DNA of 64,000 bases from Gp6-AA40 sp963772955 (GTDB lineage Bacteria; Acidobacteriota; Vicinamibacteria; Vicinamibacterales; UBA2999): assembly GCA_963772955.1 (NCBI GenBank), contig CAVYZF010000009.1:868001-932000 (forward strand). Reading direction: 5' to 3'. Shown piece after piece: positions 42,806-52,318 of the stretch. The position numbers and the translations under genes are program-made. Numbering within the stretch: the stretch's first letter is position 1; each line of letters begins with the position of its first letter. The notes below the pieces were generated by a model. That model made no database searches and was not told the origin of the DNA. It worked only from the letters and a program-made list of their open reading frames with translations.

Positions 42806-43912
42806 CTACTTCTTGACGTACTTCTTCACATCCATCGTGAACTCGGCGCCGTAAATGTTGCCCTGCGCGTCGGTCGTCACGCCTTCGGGCGACGTCGAGC
42901 CAGCCGTATATGGATACGGTGTGACATCGGGAACGAAGGACTGCACCTTGCCGTCTCGCGCGCTGCCGATGCGAATCCCGCGCCGCGCGCCCGGGTTGTA
43001 GCCATAGCCTTCCGCGCCGTCGCGTGACTCGGAGTCTGCAACGTAGAGCGTGTCGTTGCGATCGATGGAGAGCCCGCTCGGTCGCCCGAACTGCTTCCAT
43101 TCGGCAATGAACGCTCCGTCCTGATTGAAGATCTGGATCCGGTTGTTCTGTCGATCGCCGACGAAGAGTCGGCCCTGTGAATCGAACGCGAGCGTGTGCA
43201 CGCAGTCGAACTCACCTGGCCTCGTGCCTTTCTTGCCCCACGTCTTCAGGAACTTGCCGTTCTTGTCGAACTTCATGACGCGCGCGTTCGCTGTTGGCGC
43301 ATTACCGTGCCCGTCGCCGACGAAGATGTCGCCATTGGGCGCGACCGCCACTTCAGTCGGCTGGTCGAATGTGTCGAGTCCGGATCCGGCCACGCCGGCC
43401 TTGCCCAGCGTCAGCAGCACCTGTCCGTCCTTGTTGAACTTGATGACTTGCTGCCCGCGGCCTTCGACGCGTCCGTTGTCGGCGACCCAGATGAAGCCGT
43501 CGCGATCGACGGTGATCTTGTGCGGGCTGACGAAGAGTCCGGCGCCAAAGCTCCGCAGGAATGTGCCTGACGTGTCGAATTGCAGCACGGGATCGAGCGG
43601 CGAGCTGGCGCACGTCGTTCCCCCTGCGCCTGACGCGCCGCATCGATCGAGCGCCCAGATGGTTCCATCAGGCGCCGTTGCGATGCCGGCAGTCGATCCC
43701 CACTTGCGTCCGTTCGGCAATTGTCCCCAGCTCACGCCTGCGCCGTAGCTGTTCGGAAGATCGTTGCGCGCGCCGAGCGGCGACACGAGCGGGAGCTCTG
43801 GGAATTTCAGCGGTGCGGAGGCTGCTTGTTGCGGCGCCTGCTCGGCCCTCGGCGTGAGCGCGGCACCAAGTGCCAGCAATACGATCCACGAGGCGTGAAC
43901 GCGCAGCGTCAT
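42806..43912 (-). CDS. Secreted NHL-repeat propeller protein
   Basis: 368 residues. Signal peptide (1-23) followed by six NHL-type blades (for example DRDGFIWVADNGRVEGRGQQVIKFNKDG, DSQGRLFVGDRQNNRIQIFNQDG), like peptidyl-alpha-hydroxyglycine lyase propellers. No enzyme can be assigned. It is the last gene of the minus-strand run from 49401. Confidence 0.78.
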   Translation of the reverse strand: MTLRVHASWIVLLALGAALTPRAEQAPQQAASAPLKFPELPLVSPLGARNDLPNSYGAGVSWGQLPNGRKWGSTAGIATAPDGTIWALDRCGASGAGGTTCASSPLDPVLQFDTSGTFLRSFGAGLFVSPHKITVDRDGFIWVADNGRVEGRGQQVIKFNKDGQVLLTLGKAGVAGSGLDTFDQPTEVAVAPNGDIFVGDGHGNAPTANARVMKFDKNGKFLKTWGKKGTRPGEFDCVHTLAFDSQGRLFVGDRQNNRIQIFNQDGAFIAEWKQFGRPSGLSIDRNDTLYVADSESRDGAEGYGYNPGARRGIRIGSARDGKVQSFVPDVTPYPYTAGSTSPEGVTTDAQGNIYGAEFTMDVKKYVKK

Positions 43913-43938
43913 GGATTTCTCCTCGCGAAGTGGCTGAC

Positions 43939-44880
43939 TTACGAGAGCAGTTGGTGCAGATGGAAATGGTGTTTGCCGAGCTTGCCGCCATAGTTGCCTG
44001 CGGTGATCTCGACGACGCCCGGACGGCAGGCGGCCTCGAGCCCGGCGCGCATCGCGTGCTCGATGGCCGTGCGATCGAGCCCGTCTACGACGATCTCCAG
44101 CACCGAGTTCGCCTCGTCCGGGATCTGGCTCGTGACGCCGTCGCGCCCGCGCAGCGTCGGGCAGTAGGCATCGTTGGTCGACGCGATCATGTTCTTGTAC
44201 TTCTTCGCGCCCACCTTGCTGCCGGCGCGGACGATCCCGCCTGGAAACGGAAGCACGACGCCGCGCACCTTGCGCATCGCCTCGACAGCGGCTTCCGCGG
44301 CGGCGAGCGCAGACGATTGATCCTTCGCGAGGATCAGGAAGTTGCCGCCACCGATCGACTTCTGGACGCCGAACTGTTCCTGGACGAGGAACTCGCCCTC
44401 CATCACGGGGATGCGCCAGTAGCGCTGCCCGTCGAGCACTTTGCTCGCCTGAAATTTGTCGCCAAAGTGGCGCAACGCTCCACCGACGGTGACGCGTTCA
44501 CTCGCGTCCGGGAGGCCATCAAAGCACGCGGTCGTGGGACACGTGAGGATCGTCTGACCGACGCGGTCGATGAGTTGGCGACCGAGGCCCTCTGCGTCGA
44601 ATGCAAACAGCAGCACGCTGATTCCGGGCCGGCCATCCGGGGTATCCGACGCCGCCATCTCGGCTTCGATGCCCGCTTCGACCTTGCATCCGATGACCGA
44701 CGTGGCAAAGCCGGTCATCGACCGTGCCGCTATCAGTGCCCACGCCGGCGATTGCGCCGTGATCACGACGCGCGCGCCGCGCATCCCGAAGGCTTCCGCA
44801 AACGTATCGACGATGCGAACGCCGCCGCGTTCCATGGTTGACTGTGCGGGCGCCGTCCCGCCTTCTGCGCTGTGTGACAT
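43939..44880 (-). CDS. ftr: Formylmethanofuran:tetrahydromethanopterin formyltransferase
   Basis: 313 residues, Ftr/FhcD family. Transfers the formyl group between H4MPT and methanofuran, downstream of MtdB and Mch in formaldehyde oxidation. Family features are GVRIVDTFAEAFGM-like N-terminus, TCPTTACFDGLP (about 115-126), and IPVMEGEFLVQEQFGVQKSIGGGNFLIL. Full length. It begins right after the tannase stop (no gap), so it belongs to that operon. The other Fhc subunits are not in the window. Confidence 0.92.
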   Translation of the reverse strand: MSHSAEGGTAPAQSTMERGGVRIVDTFAEAFGMRGARVVITAQSPAWALIAARSMTGFATSVIGCKVEAGIEAEMAASDTPDGRPGISVLLFAFDAEGLGRQLIDRVGQTILTCPTTACFDGLPDASERVTVGGALRHFGDKFQASKVLDGQRYWRIPVMEGEFLVQEQFGVQKSIGGGNFLILAKDQSSALAAAEAAVEAMRKVRGVVLPFPGGIVRAGSKVGAKKYKNMIASTNDAYCPTLRGRDGVTSQIPDEANSVLEIVVDGLDRTAIEHAMRAGLEAACRPGVVEITAGNYGGKLGKHHFHLHQLLS

Positions 44881-46368
44881 CTAGGGTTGCGTGCAGGCCC
44901 AGTTCTTTGCGTCCTTGAGATCGCCGGTGCCCTTGTATTTAGCGTACTGCGGATACGGGCACAGCGGACGCGTGAGACCTGAGCGCTGGTTGGACCCCGT
45001 CATCTGCGCCGGCGTGACCCCTTGCTCACGCCACTGTTCCATGGTTGCGATCGTGTCGAAGGTGTCCGGGCCGTCGCCGCCGCGGCAGTGCGCCATGCCG
45101 GGCACCATGAACAACCGGGTGAAGTCTTTCTGCTCGCCCATCTCCTTCACGAGGTTGTCGTAGTAGAGGACCGTGTTCTCCGGCGTGATGGTCGTGTCTC
45201 TCCATCCCGCGTACAGGAGCAGCTTGCCGCCGTGCGCCTTGAACTTGCGGAGGTCCGGGCTCACGGCGTCGACGAAGCCGACCTTCTTGTTGATGATCGG
45301 CATGTCGCGATCGAGGTCGAAGGTGTGCCAGTCGTAGTTGGCGTCCTGAAAGCCCCAGATGCGGACCGTGTCGTAGCCTCCGCCCGGCGAGCCGGTCGCG
45401 CCTCGCAAGGCCGGAATCGGATTGCCCATCGCCTGGCCCGAGAAGATCAATTCACCCTTGCTGTTCTTGAGCCCGCCGTAGAAGGTCTCGACCGTCTTCA
45501 TTTGTGGCGCGGTCAGGCACGTTGGAGAGTCGGCACCCGTGCACGCGAGCTTCGACAAGTCCACCTTGCATTCACGTGGATTGTTCAGGAAGCCTTCCTT
45601 CAGCGAGTCGCACGCGTTCATCACGGTGTCGTTCACGAGCTTGGCTTTCTCTTCCGGGATCGTGCGCTCCGGATGGCGCGACAACTCGATGCTGCGCGCG
45701 ACGCCGGCCGTGTGCATCTGGATGTGGCGATTGGCGAGTGCGCCGGCGATGATCCCATCGTAGTCCTCCGGGAAGCGCTGCGCCGCCATCACCGCCTGCC
45801 GGCCACCGGTGGAGCACCCTTTGAAATACGAGAAGCGGGGCGCGCGACCGTAGAACTCGTCAACGAGTTGCTTGGACTTCACCGTCATCTCGTGAACCGC
45901 GCGATAGGCGAAGTCCACGATCTTTTCGGGATGCCCAAGACCGAACACGCCTCCCGGGCCGTCGGCGTCCGAGTGACCGGTGTCGGTCGCCGCGGTTGCG
46001 TAACCTTTCCGCAGTGCGACCTGCATGTCGCCGTATCCCTGGATGGATCCGGCAAAACCGCCATTGCCCACTGCGAGGAAGCGGCCGTTCCAGTTCGCCG
46101 TCGGCATCCAGAGCTCGACGTTGATGTTCGAGTCCGGCGTCGGCTTGAGCACCATCTTCACGCGGCAGTGTTCCGGGATCGGCTCGACGGCTTCGGGCGC
46201 CGCGCCCTGCCGGCCTCTGCCGCCGCCGGGCTGCGCGAACGGACCTGCAGGCACGACCACCGCGCTGGTCACTGTGGCCTGCGGCAAACGGGCAGCCGCG
46301 AGACTCTCACAGGCGTGTGGTGGCGGGGCTGCTGCTCCGAGAAGAGCCAGGCTGAGGATTCCGAGCAT
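44881..46368 (-). CDS. Tannase/feruloyl esterase family protein
   Basis: 495 residues, secreted (short signal ending near AAAPPPHA). It hydrolyses gallate or ferulate esters of plant phenolics. Nucleophile motif is FKGCSTGGRQAV (Ser about 197, flanked by a Cys that pairs elsewhere), with MAHCRGGDGPDTFD near the C-terminus carrying the His. A Gly/Arg/Gln-rich linker is present near residues 45-60. Start has GGAGGT upstream. Neighbours are a PVADH-like quinohemoprotein and ftr. Confidence 0.85.
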   Translation of the reverse strand: MLGILSLALLGAAAPPPHACESLAAARLPQATVTSAVVVPAGPFAQPGGGRGRQGAAPEAVEPIPEHCRVKMVLKPTPDSNINVELWMPTANWNGRFLAVGNGGFAGSIQGYGDMQVALRKGYATAATDTGHSDADGPGGVFGLGHPEKIVDFAYRAVHEMTVKSKQLVDEFYGRAPRFSYFKGCSTGGRQAVMAAQRFPEDYDGIIAGALANRHIQMHTAGVARSIELSRHPERTIPEEKAKLVNDTVMNACDSLKEGFLNNPRECKVDLSKLACTGADSPTCLTAPQMKTVETFYGGLKNSKGELIFSGQAMGNPIPALRGATGSPGGGYDTVRIWGFQDANYDWHTFDLDRDMPIINKKVGFVDAVSPDLRKFKAHGGKLLLYAGWRDTTITPENTVLYYDNLVKEMGEQKDFTRLFMVPGMAHCRGGDGPDTFDTIATMEQWREQGVTPAQMTGSNQRSGLTRPLCPYPQYAKYKGTGDLKDAKNWACTQP

Positions 46369-46379
46369 CGCTGACCTCC

Positions 46380-48293
46380 TTAGTCGATACCGAATGCCAA
46401 CAGCACGTTGCCCGCAGTGGCGCCAGTGCCCACTGCATACCCGGATCCGACATAGACCATTCCATCGACGATGACCGCGCCGGACGTGCTGATCGCACCA
46501 CCGTGCGCGACCATCCGGTTGACCGTTTCAAAGTCCTGCGACGTATCGAACTCCCAGAGCTGCTTGCCGTCTGCCGCGGAGACCGCGTACAGCCGTCCAT
46601 TGGAGCCGCCCTGGAAGACGACTCCGGGAATCACTGTCGGTGCGGCGCCGAGCGCAACCCCACGACCTTCAGGCTGGAAGACCCACGCGCGTTCCCCCGT
46701 CGCCGGCCTGATCGCGGCGAGTCCCGCAGCACCGGCGCCATAGTACACGTGCTGCTGATCCGCCGCGCCGCCCCACACGATCGTGCCGCGACCACCGCGG
46801 CCGCCACCAGTCGGTCCGCCTGCGGCGTTCATGCGAAACAGGACCGCGCCGTTGTTGTCGGGATCGAGCGCAAACACATCGGCGCTCTTCGTTCCGGCGA
46901 GGAGCGCGCGCTTACCGTTGGGCAGCGTCGTGAGAATCGGTGAGTTGCCGATGTCCATGTCCGGACCCATCGGCGACGGACACGCTTCGCTCTTGTTGGG
47001 TCCGTTGCAGCCCCCCATGAAGACGTCGTTCTCAGTCGCCTGATAGGACCACAGCAGCTTCCCGGTGTTGATGTCGATCGCCATGATCGCGTCGGTCGTC
47101 TTCGCTGGCGGTGCTGTCGTGGCGTCACCGGTCCCGACGTAGATCGCGTTGCGCGCCGGGTCAACCGTTGGCGCATTCCACACCGCGCCGCCCGCGGGCT
47201 TGTAGAGCACCACGCCGTTCGGCATCGTCCGATATGGCTTGGGTTCTTCAGGGACGACCCACGACTTCCAGATCTCCTTGCCCGTGCTCGCGTCGAGTGC
47301 CACGACGCTTCCTCGCGCCGTGCAGCACGGGTAGTCGGGATGCCCGCTGCTGAACTCCTCCGACGAAGAGACCGGGACGAACACTTTGCCGTTGTAGTAC
47401 GTGATGCCCGCTGTGATGCGTGCGACGAAGTGCGGGTCGACCTTGACCTTCCAGAGTTGACGGCCGGTCTGCGCGTCGAGGGCGAAGACGTTGGCGTGCC
47501 CGTCGCCGAAGAACACGGCGTAGCGCGCGGCACCCTGACCCGTGACAGCGCCAACGCTCGGCGAGTTGCGCACGATCGAGCCCTGCTGGAAGGACCAGTA
47601 CACGCAACCCGTCTTCGCATCGAGTGAGTAGAAGAACCCGTTGTCGCTGCCGACGAAGACGCGGCCCGCGACGACGGCAGGCTGCGCGTTGGCTGACACG
47701 CCGGTCGGGAAGCCGAATGCCCATTTGAGTTTCAGGCGCGGGACTTGAGCGGCCGTGAGGCCTGCAGCACCTGCCGGCTGGAACCGGGTGTTCGCGAGGC
47801 CATTGCCCCAGCCATTCCATCCTCGACCCTGAGCCGGATCCGCGAGGGCTGGATTGCTGGTGCACTGGTTCGGCATGCCCTTGCCGTCGCCCTGGCGAGC
47901 GCTGCCGAGCGGCCGTCCCGCCATGAACTCTGCGAGCGCCTTCTTCTGCGCATCGTTGAGATCCTTGCTCTGCGTTTGCATCGACCCGGTCGTCAACGAT
48001 TCGTAGATGCGTTCGGGCGTCATCTCGCGAATCGCGTTTGGCGATGGCGCACGTTCGACGGCGGGATTGCCATGACAGCCGGTGCAACGCGTCTGAAACG
48101 TCGCGAAGCCGCTTTCCGTGCCTGGCGTGAATCCGCGGCCGCCTCCCGGAGGTGGCGGAGCTTGTGTCGCCGGTGCCTGACCGGCGGCCGGAGCCTGCCC
48201 GTGCGTGACTGCAACGAAGAGAGCGAGGCCGAGAGCGGGCCAGATCAGCGCTGAGAGAGGTGTCCTGTTCACGGGCGCAAGAGTCTTGTTCAC
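46380..48293 (-). CDS. Quinohemoprotein dehydrogenase, PVA-dehydrogenase-like
   Basis: About 637 residues from GTG 48293 (GTG 48272 also possible). A signal segment precedes a cytochrome c domain with CTGCHG (about 68-73), then a PQQ eight-bladed propeller. The vicinal cysteine pair in DYPCCTARGSVVALD (about 300) is the active-site disulfide motif of polyvinyl-alcohol dehydrogenase-like and methanol-dehydrogenase-like enzymes. Periplasmic alcohol oxidation with internal electron transfer to heme is likely; the substrate is unknown. It lies 14 bases after the mutarotase stop. Confidence 0.83.
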   Translation of the reverse strand: MNKTLAPVNRTPLSALIWPALGLALFVAVTHGQAPAAGQAPATQAPPPPGGGRGFTPGTESGFATFQTRCTGCHGNPAVERAPSPNAIREMTPERIYESLTTGSMQTQSKDLNDAQKKALAEFMAGRPLGSARQGDGKGMPNQCTSNPALADPAQGRGWNGWGNGLANTRFQPAGAAGLTAAQVPRLKLKWAFGFPTGVSANAQPAVVAGRVFVGSDNGFFYSLDAKTGCVYWSFQQGSIVRNSPSVGAVTGQGAARYAVFFGDGHANVFALDAQTGRQLWKVKVDPHFVARITAGITYYNGKVFVPVSSSEEFSSGHPDYPCCTARGSVVALDASTGKEIWKSWVVPEEPKPYRTMPNGVVLYKPAGGAVWNAPTVDPARNAIYVGTGDATTAPPAKTTDAIMAIDINTGKLLWSYQATENDVFMGGCNGPNKSEACPSPMGPDMDIGNSPILTTLPNGKRALLAGTKSADVFALDPDNNGAVLFRMNAAGGPTGGGRGGRGTIVWGGAADQQHVYYGAGAAGLAAIRPATGERAWVFQPEGRGVALGAAPTVIPGVVFQGGSNGRLYAVSAADGKQLWEFDTSQDFETVNRMVAHGGAISTSGAVIVDGMVYVGSGYAVGTGATAGNVLLAFGID

Positions 48294-48306
48294 GGAGCGT
48301 AAAATA

Positions 48307-49401
48307 TCACTTTCCGAATCCGGATGGCCTGACCCAGAAGCGTCCACGCCAGGTCGACCCTGGCGCGATCATCTGAAGTTCTTTGTATGTCCCTTTGTGA
48401 GCCATGTTGAGGGCATTGGTGATGCTCGCCATCGGCTCGAAGCAGATGAAGTTTCTCTCAGCGGGTGGGGAAGGGCCTTGTCCTCCCCGGCCGGTGCCCG
48501 ACGGGCTCGGTGCCCAGACGACGACCGAGCGATACCCCTGGTCAATCACCACATCCAGGCGCTGCTTGCGGCCCCACACCGACATCGTCGCCCGGCCCAT
48601 CGCATCCCGGATCAGATCGCTGAACACGTCGTCGAGACTGTATTCGCGAAGAGGCGCCGACGAGGGGTTTGGAAAGAGCTCTACGACCGGAACTGTCTCG
48701 CCGGTCGGGACCTTATTTGCGTCGAGCGTCCACTGCCTACGAGCGCCGATCGCAATCGTCCACTCATCACGCGGAACGTCGGTCAACTGGAAGTAGGGAT
48801 GAAAGCCCACGGCCACCGGCATCGACTCGGCGCTGGTGTTCGTGATCGCCGTCTCGACCTCCAACTGTCCGTTCGCAAGTCGATACGTCATCTCGATCGC
48901 ATGAGCGAAGGGCCACTGCTTCATCCACATCGGCTGTCTGGCGAATTCGAGCCGGCTCGTGACCGACGCCCCTTCGCCGTCAGCGCGCGTCGCCGTGACC
49001 TGCCATTGGTCGGTCGTCGTGAGGAAGCCGTGGATCGGGATGTTTCCGCGGACGTTCCCGAGGCTCATGTCGAACGCGTATCGCCTGCCATTCGCGTAGA
49101 ACGCCTGTTCGTCAAGCCGATTCGCCCACGGGCCCATGAACGGGATCCCGGTCGCGTTCGGTTGTGCCTTGAACTCTGCGATCGTCTTCTGGGGGAAGCG
49201 CAGCACGTTGTGTCCCTGGACGCGCATCTCGAAGGCGATATTTCCGACCGACGGAAGGATCGATACGACAATGTCCGACGTGCGATCCGTCAGCCTGACG
49301 ATGTCGCCGTCGCGCGCGGCGGCGTAGCGCTGCGCCTGAACGGGCGATGCGAGCGTGCTCGCGAGCACCACGAGGAGGACGAGGCGAGATGCGTTTGTCA
49401 T
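48307..49401 (-). CDS. Secreted aldose 1-epimerase (galactose mutarotase-like)
   Basis: 364 residues with signal peptide MTNASRLVLLVVLASTLASPVQA. Mutarotase fold with MGPWANRLDEQAF (active-site Arg), IPIHGFL (His), VGFHPYFQL (His), and late FICFEPMASITNAL with the catalytic Glu. It would speed anomer exchange of released sugars for oxidation by the PQQ enzymes. It is the first gene of the minus-strand run. Confidence 0.85.
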   Translation of the reverse strand: MTNASRLVLLVVLASTLASPVQAQRYAAARDGDIVRLTDRTSDIVVSILPSVGNIAFEMRVQGHNVLRFPQKTIAEFKAQPNATGIPFMGPWANRLDEQAFYANGRRYAFDMSLGNVRGNIPIHGFLTTTDQWQVTATRADGEGASVTSRLEFARQPMWMKQWPFAHAIEMTYRLANGQLEVETAITNTSAESMPVAVGFHPYFQLTDVPRDEWTIAIGARRQWTLDANKVPTGETVPVVELFPNPSSAPLREYSLDDVFSDLIRDAMGRATMSVWGRKQRLDVVIDQGYRSVVVWAPSPSGTGRGGQGPSPPAERNFICFEPMASITNALNMAHKGTYKELQMIAPGSTWRGRFWVRPSGFGK

Positions 49402-49461
49402 GATCAGCCACGGCCTGTCGCGGGAGGCGGTCTCGCGAGGCTAAAAGGCCGCGAAACAGTG

Positions 49462-49467
49462 TATTCT
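49462..49467 (+). promoter_or_regulatory. -10-like box TATTCT, 7 bases before ATG of the esterase
   Basis: TATTCT, then CCCGCGC, then ATG 49475. No Shine-Dalgarno. Confidence 0.48.
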
Positions 49468-49474
49468 CCCGCGC

Positions 49475-50383
49475 ATGAGAACTGCACTTTTCGTTGCGGT
49501 GATCGCATTCGCAGTGGTTCTTCCCGAGACGAGTCACGCGCAGCTGTCGCCATCGGCCAATTGGGCGGCGCACACCGCGAATCAGTATCGAGTCGTGCCC
49601 GACGTCACGTACCTCACGGCGAGCAACTACGAATCCAAGTTGGACATCTACGCGCGTCGCGACGTCACCACGCCGCAGCCAACGCTCGTGTACTTCCACG
49701 GCGGATTCTGGGCGGCTGGAACGAAAGAAGGATCATTGCTATCCCTGATCCCCTGGATGGAAATGGGATGGAACGTCGTGAACGTGGAGTATCGATTGGC
49801 GCGCGTGGCTCCTGCGCCGGCCGCGGTCGAAGACTGTCTGTGCGCGCTGCGATTTCTCGCCGCTCAAGCCAAGACCTACAACATCGACGTCAATAAGATC
49901 GTGACGATGGGCGAGTCAGCCGGGGGGCATCTGGCGCTGACAAGCGCGATGATTCCCGAAAGCGCTGGCCTCGATCGTCAATGCGCGGGCGCGACGCCGG
50001 TGCCCACGGTGGCAGCGGCGATCAATTGGTTCGGTGTCACTGACGTGAACGACGTCATCGATGGTCCCAATCGCGCGAATGCCGCGATGACGTGGCTGGG
50101 CAGTCTGCCGAACCGTACAGAGATTGCGAACCGGGTGTCCCCGCTCAATTACGTTCGCAAGGGACTCCCGCCGATCCTGTCGATCCACGGGGACGCCGAT
50201 CGCGTCGTGCCATACCAGCATGGCGTTCGACTGCACGAAGCGCTGAACAAGGCCGGGGTCGTCAACCAGTTGATCACGATTCCGGGTGGCGGCCATGGCA
50301 ACTTCACGCCCGAGCAGCGCACGATGATCTACTCGACCATCCAGCAATTCCTCAAGAAGAACGGACTCATGGCTGCTGAGTGA
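49475..50383 (+). CDS. Secreted alpha/beta hydrolase (BD-FAE/esterase-lipase type)
   Basis: 302 residues. Signal peptide MRTALFVAVIAFAVVLPETSHA; oxyanion motif VYFHGGFW (about 70-77), nucleophile GESAGGHLAL (about 146-155), Asp and His in HGDADRVVPY and GGGHGNF. The pattern matches esterases of the BD-FAE (bifunctional feruloyl/acetyl xylan esterase) group. It overlaps the histidine kinase gene by GTGA. Confidence 0.84.
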   Translation: MRTALFVAVIAFAVVLPETSHAQLSPSANWAAHTANQYRVVPDVTYLTASNYESKLDIYARRDVTTPQPTLVYFHGGFWAAGTKEGSLLSLIPWMEMGWNVVNVEYRLARVAPAPAAVEDCLCALRFLAAQAKTYNIDVNKIVTMGESAGGHLALTSAMIPESAGLDRQCAGATPVPTVAAAINWFGVTDVNDVIDGPNRANAAMTWLGSLPNRTEIANRVSPLNYVRKGLPPILSIHGDADRVVPYQHGVRLHEALNKAGVVNQLITIPGGGHGNFTPEQRTMIYSTIQQFLKKNGLMAAE

Positions 50384-52260
50384 AACGACTGTCAGCTGGC
50401 GCTCTGGTTTACGTGGTCGCTGTCGCCGGAACCGGTGCGGCGGCTCTCATCCGCCACGCGGTTGGTGATCTCGGCGGACGGGGTCCGTTAGGGCCGTTCT
50501 TTCTCGCGATTCTCCTCGCCGGATGGCTCGGCGGGTTGATGCCGGGTGTATTCGCAACCGTCATCAGCACGCTCGTGGCCTCGGTCTTCTTCGTGGACCG
50601 GACGGGCTTTGCGTTCAACGATCGCGGCGATGCGATCGCCGTTGCGCTGTTGTTCGGGTCAGGCCTCCTCACCAGCTGGCTCTGTGAAATCACCCATCGT
50701 CGCGGACGTCGCCTGCAGGCGCAGGAACAGGATCTGCGCGCTGGACAGAAGCTGCTGGAGGAGAGCGAGGAACGCTATCGGCTGCTGACCGAGGCGCAGC
50801 CGGGCATGATCTGGACGCTGCGACCCGACAACACCGTGGACTTCGTCAATTCGGCGTGGGTCACGTACACGGGCCGCACACTGCAGGGGATAGATGCCGA
50901 AGGGTGGCGCGATCTGATCCATCCGGACGATCGCGCGGCTATGGCTGCCGCGATCAGCACGCCGCTCGAGCGCGGCGAGCCGCACGAAGTCCAGGTCCGC
51001 TTCCGGCGGCACGACGGCGTGTACCGCAGGGTGCTGTCGCGCGTCGTTCCGGTGAGGGATGGCAGCGGCGTCGTCGTGAAGTGGATCGGCACGACGACAG
51101 ACATTCACGATCTGTGGCTGGCACGTGAGGGCCTGCGCGAGAGCACGGTGAAGCTTCAGGAGAGCGAGAAGCGATTCTCCAACGTGGCTTCCGCGCCGGT
51201 GATGATCTGGAGCTCCGGCCTCGACAAGCGGTGCGACTGGTTCAACGAATCATGGCTCGCGTTTACCGGACGAACGCTCGAGCAGGAACTGGGTGACGGC
51301 TGGCTCGAGGGTGTCCATCCACAGGATCGGGAACGCTGCTTCGATGTCTATGTGCAGGCATTCGATGCGCGACAACCGTTCTCCATGGAATACCGCCTCC
51401 GGCATCGCGATGGGACGTACCGGCGGATCGTGGATGAAGGTGTGCCGCGTTCAATGGAGGGACGGTTCTACGGCTACATCGGTTCTGCGGTCGATGTCAC
51501 CGAGCAGCGACTCGCCGAGGAGCAGTTGCTGCACTCGAAGAAGATGGAGGCGGTCGGACAACTGGCCGGCGGTGTCGCTCATGACTTCAACAACCTGTTG
51601 ACCATCATCAACGGCTACACGGATCTCATGCTCGCCCGGTTCACCGCGGAAGACACCACGCGGCACGATCTCGAAGAGGTCCGCATCGCCGGACAGCGGG
51701 CGGCGTCGCTCACGAGCCAATTGCTGGCCTTTGGTCGTCGTCAGGCGATGCAGCCATCGGTGCTCGATATCGATCTCGAGGTCGCCGAGTCTGCCAAGAC
51801 TCTGCGCCGCGTCCTCGGACCTGACGTGGACATTACGGTTGAGAGCAGCGGTAATCGCGCGCAGGCGCGAGCCGATCGCAACCAGTTTGCGCAGGTGCTC
51901 CTGAACCTGGCGGTCAACGCTCGCGAGGCGATGCCGGACGGGGGACGACTGACATTCGCTACAAGCATCGTCCAGTTCGGCGGCGCGCACGCGAATCGCC
52001 ATCCGACGCTCACGCCCCGCCGCTACGTGCGGCTCGCAGTCAGCGATACCGGCCGTGGAATGACGCCGGAAGTGAAGGCTCGCATCTTCGAGCCGTTCTT
52101 CACCACGAAGGAATTCGGGAAGGGCAGCGGCCTCGGCCTTTCCGTGGCTCACGGTATCGTCGAGCAGAGCGGCGGGCACATCGAGGTCGAGAGCGAGCCG
52201 GGGCGCGGCGCGACGTTTTACCTCTACCTGCCCGGCGCCGGCGCCGGCGACGTCTCTTGA
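50380..52260 (+). CDS. Hybrid-less PAS sensor histidine kinase
   Basis: 626 residues. N-terminal membrane domain of three to four helices (about 5-100) similar to the KdpD-type DUF4118, two PAS/PAC domains (about 135-255 and 270-385), HisKA with LAGGVAHDFNNLLTIINGYTDL (His about 398) and a HATPase domain with N box (LLNLAVNAREAM), SDTGRGM and GSGLGLS. No receiver is attached and no response regulator is adjacent. GTG start is coupled to the esterase stop. Confidence 0.9.
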   Translation: MKRLSAGALVYVVAVAGTGAAALIRHAVGDLGGRGPLGPFFLAILLAGWLGGLMPGVFATVISTLVASVFFVDRTGFAFNDRGDAIAVALLFGSGLLTSWLCEITHRRGRRLQAQEQDLRAGQKLLEESEERYRLLTEAQPGMIWTLRPDNTVDFVNSAWVTYTGRTLQGIDAEGWRDLIHPDDRAAMAAAISTPLERGEPHEVQVRFRRHDGVYRRVLSRVVPVRDGSGVVVKWIGTTTDIHDLWLAREGLRESTVKLQESEKRFSNVASAPVMIWSSGLDKRCDWFNESWLAFTGRTLEQELGDGWLEGVHPQDRERCFDVYVQAFDARQPFSMEYRLRHRDGTYRRIVDEGVPRSMEGRFYGYIGSAVDVTEQRLAEEQLLHSKKMEAVGQLAGGVAHDFNNLLTIINGYTDLMLARFTAEDTTRHDLEEVRIAGQRAASLTSQLLAFGRRQAMQPSVLDIDLEVAESAKTLRRVLGPDVDITVESSGNRAQARADRNQFAQVLLNLAVNAREAMPDGGRLTFATSIVQFGGAHANRHPTLTPRRYVRLAVSDTGRGMTPEVKARIFEPFFTTKEFGKGSGLGLSVAHGIVEQSGGHIEVESEPGRGATFYLYLPGAGAGDVS

Positions 52261-52318
52261 CCGAGGCCGGACGCGGGCATAGGCTTGCGTCCTGCGTTCA
52301 CGCCCTCGGAGGTTTTCG

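Noticed and set aside
43939..44880. Possibility that ftr belongs to a methanogen-type horizontal transfer island
   Set aside because: No change in base composition, no mobile element and no integrase next to it; it sits in a compact operon of local style.
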